DNA from: Oscillospiraceae bacterium
Lineage (GTDB): Bacteria > Bacillota > Clostridia > Oscillospirales > Ruminococcaceae
DNA length: 7,018 bases
Reading direction: 5' to 3'
NCBI GenBank assembly: GCA_017848155.1
Contig: JAGAKC010000377.1
Location: 1 to 7,018 of the forward strand
Of the stretch, positions 5,773 to 7,018 are shown piece after piece. Every line of letters starts with the position of its first letter. Within the stretch, counting starts at the first letter, position 1. The position numbers were made by a program, and so were the translations under genes. The notes under the pieces were generated by a model. The model was not told where the DNA came from. It was given only the letters and a program-made list of their open reading frames with translations, and searched no databases.

Positions 5773-6417
5773 ATGACAGAAAGCATCATTTTTGATCTGG
5801 ACGGGACGCTGTGGGACAGCTCAGACAGTGTGGCAGAAGCCTGGACCACTGTACTCCGTCAGCAGGACGACCCTGCCATCAGCAGTATAACTGTTACAAA
5901 AGAGAACATGTTCGCTATCATGGGAAAAGCCATGGACGAAATAGCTGCGATCCTTTTCCCGATGCTGAATGCAGATACGCAGATGGAGCTTCTACAAAAA
6001 TGCATGGATCACGAAAACGGATATGTCGCACAGCACGGCGGCAGCTTATTTGCAGATGAAATGGTACTTTCCGATCTTGCAAAAAACAGGCGGCTCTTCA
6101 TCGTAAGCAACTGTCAGAAGGGCTACATTGAAGCTTTCCTTACATTCAGCGGCTTCGGCAGGTATTTTACAGACCACATGTGCTGGGGAGATACGCTGAA
6201 GCCAAAGAGCTTCACGATAAGGGAGCTGATGACACGAAACGGCTGCACCGATGCGGCTTATGTCGGGGATACTCAGGGTGACTGCGACGCATCCTATGAT
6301 GCAGGAATACCGTTCATCCATGCAGCCTACGGCTTCGGAAGCATTTCCACACCTGACAGGGTCAATGCTTCAATCTCAAGCCTTGATCTGCTGTCCGTTA
6401 CGCTCGATAAACTATAA
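5773..6417 (+). CDS. HAD-superfamily phosphatase (phosphoglycolate phosphatase/beta-phosphoglucomutase-like)
   Basis: This 214-residue cytoplasmic HAD hydrolase probably dephosphorylates a small phosphorylated metabolite. Motif I is DLDGT (8-12), with nucleophile D8 and general acid D10. A helical cap of C1 type covers about 16-90. Motif II is VSN (111-113) with S112, motif III contains K143 in LKPKS (142-146), and motif IV is GDTQGD (165-170), with D166 and D170 as metal ligands. All catalytic residues are present and the length is normal for the family. AGGAG (5762-5766) lies six bases before the ATG. No separate promoter is evident, so it may depend on read-through from the chemoreceptor gene 60 bp upstream. 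The functional link between the two is unclear. Substrate specificity cannot be assigned from sequence, so no gene symbol is given. Confidence 0.9.
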   Translation: MTESIIFDLDGTLWDSSDSVAEAWTTVLRQQDDPAISSITVTKENMFAIMGKAMDEIAAILFPMLNADTQMELLQKCMDHENGYVAQHGGSLFADEMVLSDLAKNRRLFIVSNCQKGYIEAFLTFSGFGRYFTDHMCWGDTLKPKSFTIRELMTRNGCTDAAYVGDTQGDCDASYDAGIPFIHAAYGFGSISTPDRVNASISSLDLLSVTLDKL

Positions 6418-6431
6418 GATACGATCAGCAA

Positions 6432-6471
6432 AAAGACCGATCTTCCAAAGGTAGATCGGTCTTTCGTTTTT
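6432..6471. terminator. Bidirectional terminator between HAD and GGDEF genes
   Basis: AAAGACCGATCT (6432-6443) pairs perfectly with AGATCGGTCTTT (6453-6464); the loop can add a CC/GG pair. CGTTTTTA follows on the plus strand. On the minus strand the stem is followed by two further T residues (five in a row with the end of the arm) and then GCTGA. It serves both convergent genes. Confidence 0.9.
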
Positions 6472-6476
6472 ATAGA

Positions 6477-7018
6477 TCAGCTTTCAGCAGGCTCGATATC
6501 AAATTCCATCTCACGGTAGTCATACGAAAGCTCAAAGCAACGGTCTGGGCAGCTCTTGTAAAAACGCTCGGCGATCCTTTCAGCTATCATAGCCGCATTA
6601 TCCCTGTTAGCCTCGGGCAGTATCACCACGCACTGACAGCTGCTGTAGCGTGCAGCCACGTCCGATACTCTGAGCGAGCCTGATATCGCATTTGCAAGCA
6701 GGTTCATGCTGTGATCGAGCGAAGCGCTCTCAGGCAGCTCGCCGTTGACCGTCTTTAAAGTGAACAGCATCACTTCAACGGTGCTGTGCGCTCTGCCAAG
6801 GCATCTGGAAATGTAGGAATACAGCTTTCTGAACTCCTCATAGCCGACTGTATAGGCACCACGGGAATTGTTTGTGGACTCCTCTATCATCGTGCAAAGG
6901 CGGTCGATATCGGTCATGGTAGGCTGAGCCGTCACCTTGATAACAGGCCTCTCATAAACGCATACGCCGCCCGAATTTGTCATAGCCGCAAGGTACAGCG
7001 CCTTCTCAGCGTGGCGGA
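6477..7018 (-). CDS. GGDEF-domain protein, C-terminal part only (tandem GGDEF, second degenerate)
   Basis: The gene enters from the right edge: the frame is open to 7018, so the ATG at 6983 is internal and the true start lies outside. About 179 residues are visible. The first, HAEKALYLAAMTNSGGVCVYE, matches the closing helix and strand of a GGDEF domain (ADKALYxAK-G-N-V-Y in typical members). After a linker, a second GGDEF-like fold runs from about EEFRKLYSYI to the end, with LRVSDVAARYSSCQCVVILPEANRDNAAMIAERI. The GGDEF signature position is occupied by SSCQC (6630-6644), lacking the metal- and GTP-binding residues, so this domain should not make c-di-GMP. It may be regulatory or a protein-interaction module. 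Whether the first domain is active cannot be seen. The gene ends at the shared terminator. Confidence 0.75.
   Translation of the reverse strand, partial: RHAEKALYLAAMTNSGGVCVYERPVIKVTAQPTMTDIDRLCTMIEESTNNSRGAYTVGYEEFRKLYSYISRCLGRAHSTVEVMLFTLKTVNGELPESASLDHSMNLLANAISGSLRVSDVAARYSSCQCVVILPEANRDNAAMIAERIAERFYKSCPDRCFELSYDYREMEFDIEPAES

Overview
The window looks like chromosomal DNA of a low-to-moderate G+C Firmicute, most likely a Ruminococcus-type clostridium (Oscillospiraceae). This is an inference from three things: strong AGGAGG-type ribosome binding sites, textbook sigma-A promoters, and a zinc-ribbon Ser/Thr kinase fused to leucine-rich repeats. There are no tRNA or rRNA genes, CRISPR arrays, IS elements or phage genes.

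Layout, left to right. (1) A small XRE/Cro-type repressor-like gene (16-336, +) ends inside its own terminator hairpin. (2) A 391-bp stretch (337-727) has no full-length gene. It holds a dyad, two tiny ORFs with good Shine-Dalgarno sites, and a perfect consensus promoter. (3) That promoter drives a 605-residue soluble protein kinase (728-2545, +) made of zinc ribbon, kinase and nine LRRs. (4) A convergent HTH gene (2588-2986, -) shares a bidirectional terminator with the kinase. (5) An ECF-type sigma factor (3182-3628, -) has a C-terminus cut short inside region 4 and no anti-sigma partner next to it. (6) Divergent from it is a complete transmembrane chemoreceptor (3829-5712, +), again behind a perfect TTGACA-17-TATAAT promoter. 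(7) A HAD phosphatase (5773-6417, +) follows, perhaps by read-through. (8) On the opposite strand is the 3' part of a GGDEF-type protein (6477 to the right edge). It shows the end of one GGDEF domain and a second, degenerate one.

Taken together this is a cluster of regulatory and signalling genes (two HTH proteins, Ser/Thr kinase, sigma factor, chemoreceptor, GGDEF protein) in several independent transcription units, not one operon. Nothing in the sequence proves that they act in one pathway. The most unusual items are the kinase architecture with a Ser in place of the catalytic-loop Lys, the truncated sigma factor, the inverted repeat around the chemoreceptor promoter, and the two miniature ORFs upstream of the kinase promoter. 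I see no clear sign of a wholly new system. The kinase with its convergent HTH gene is the best candidate for a poorly described module.
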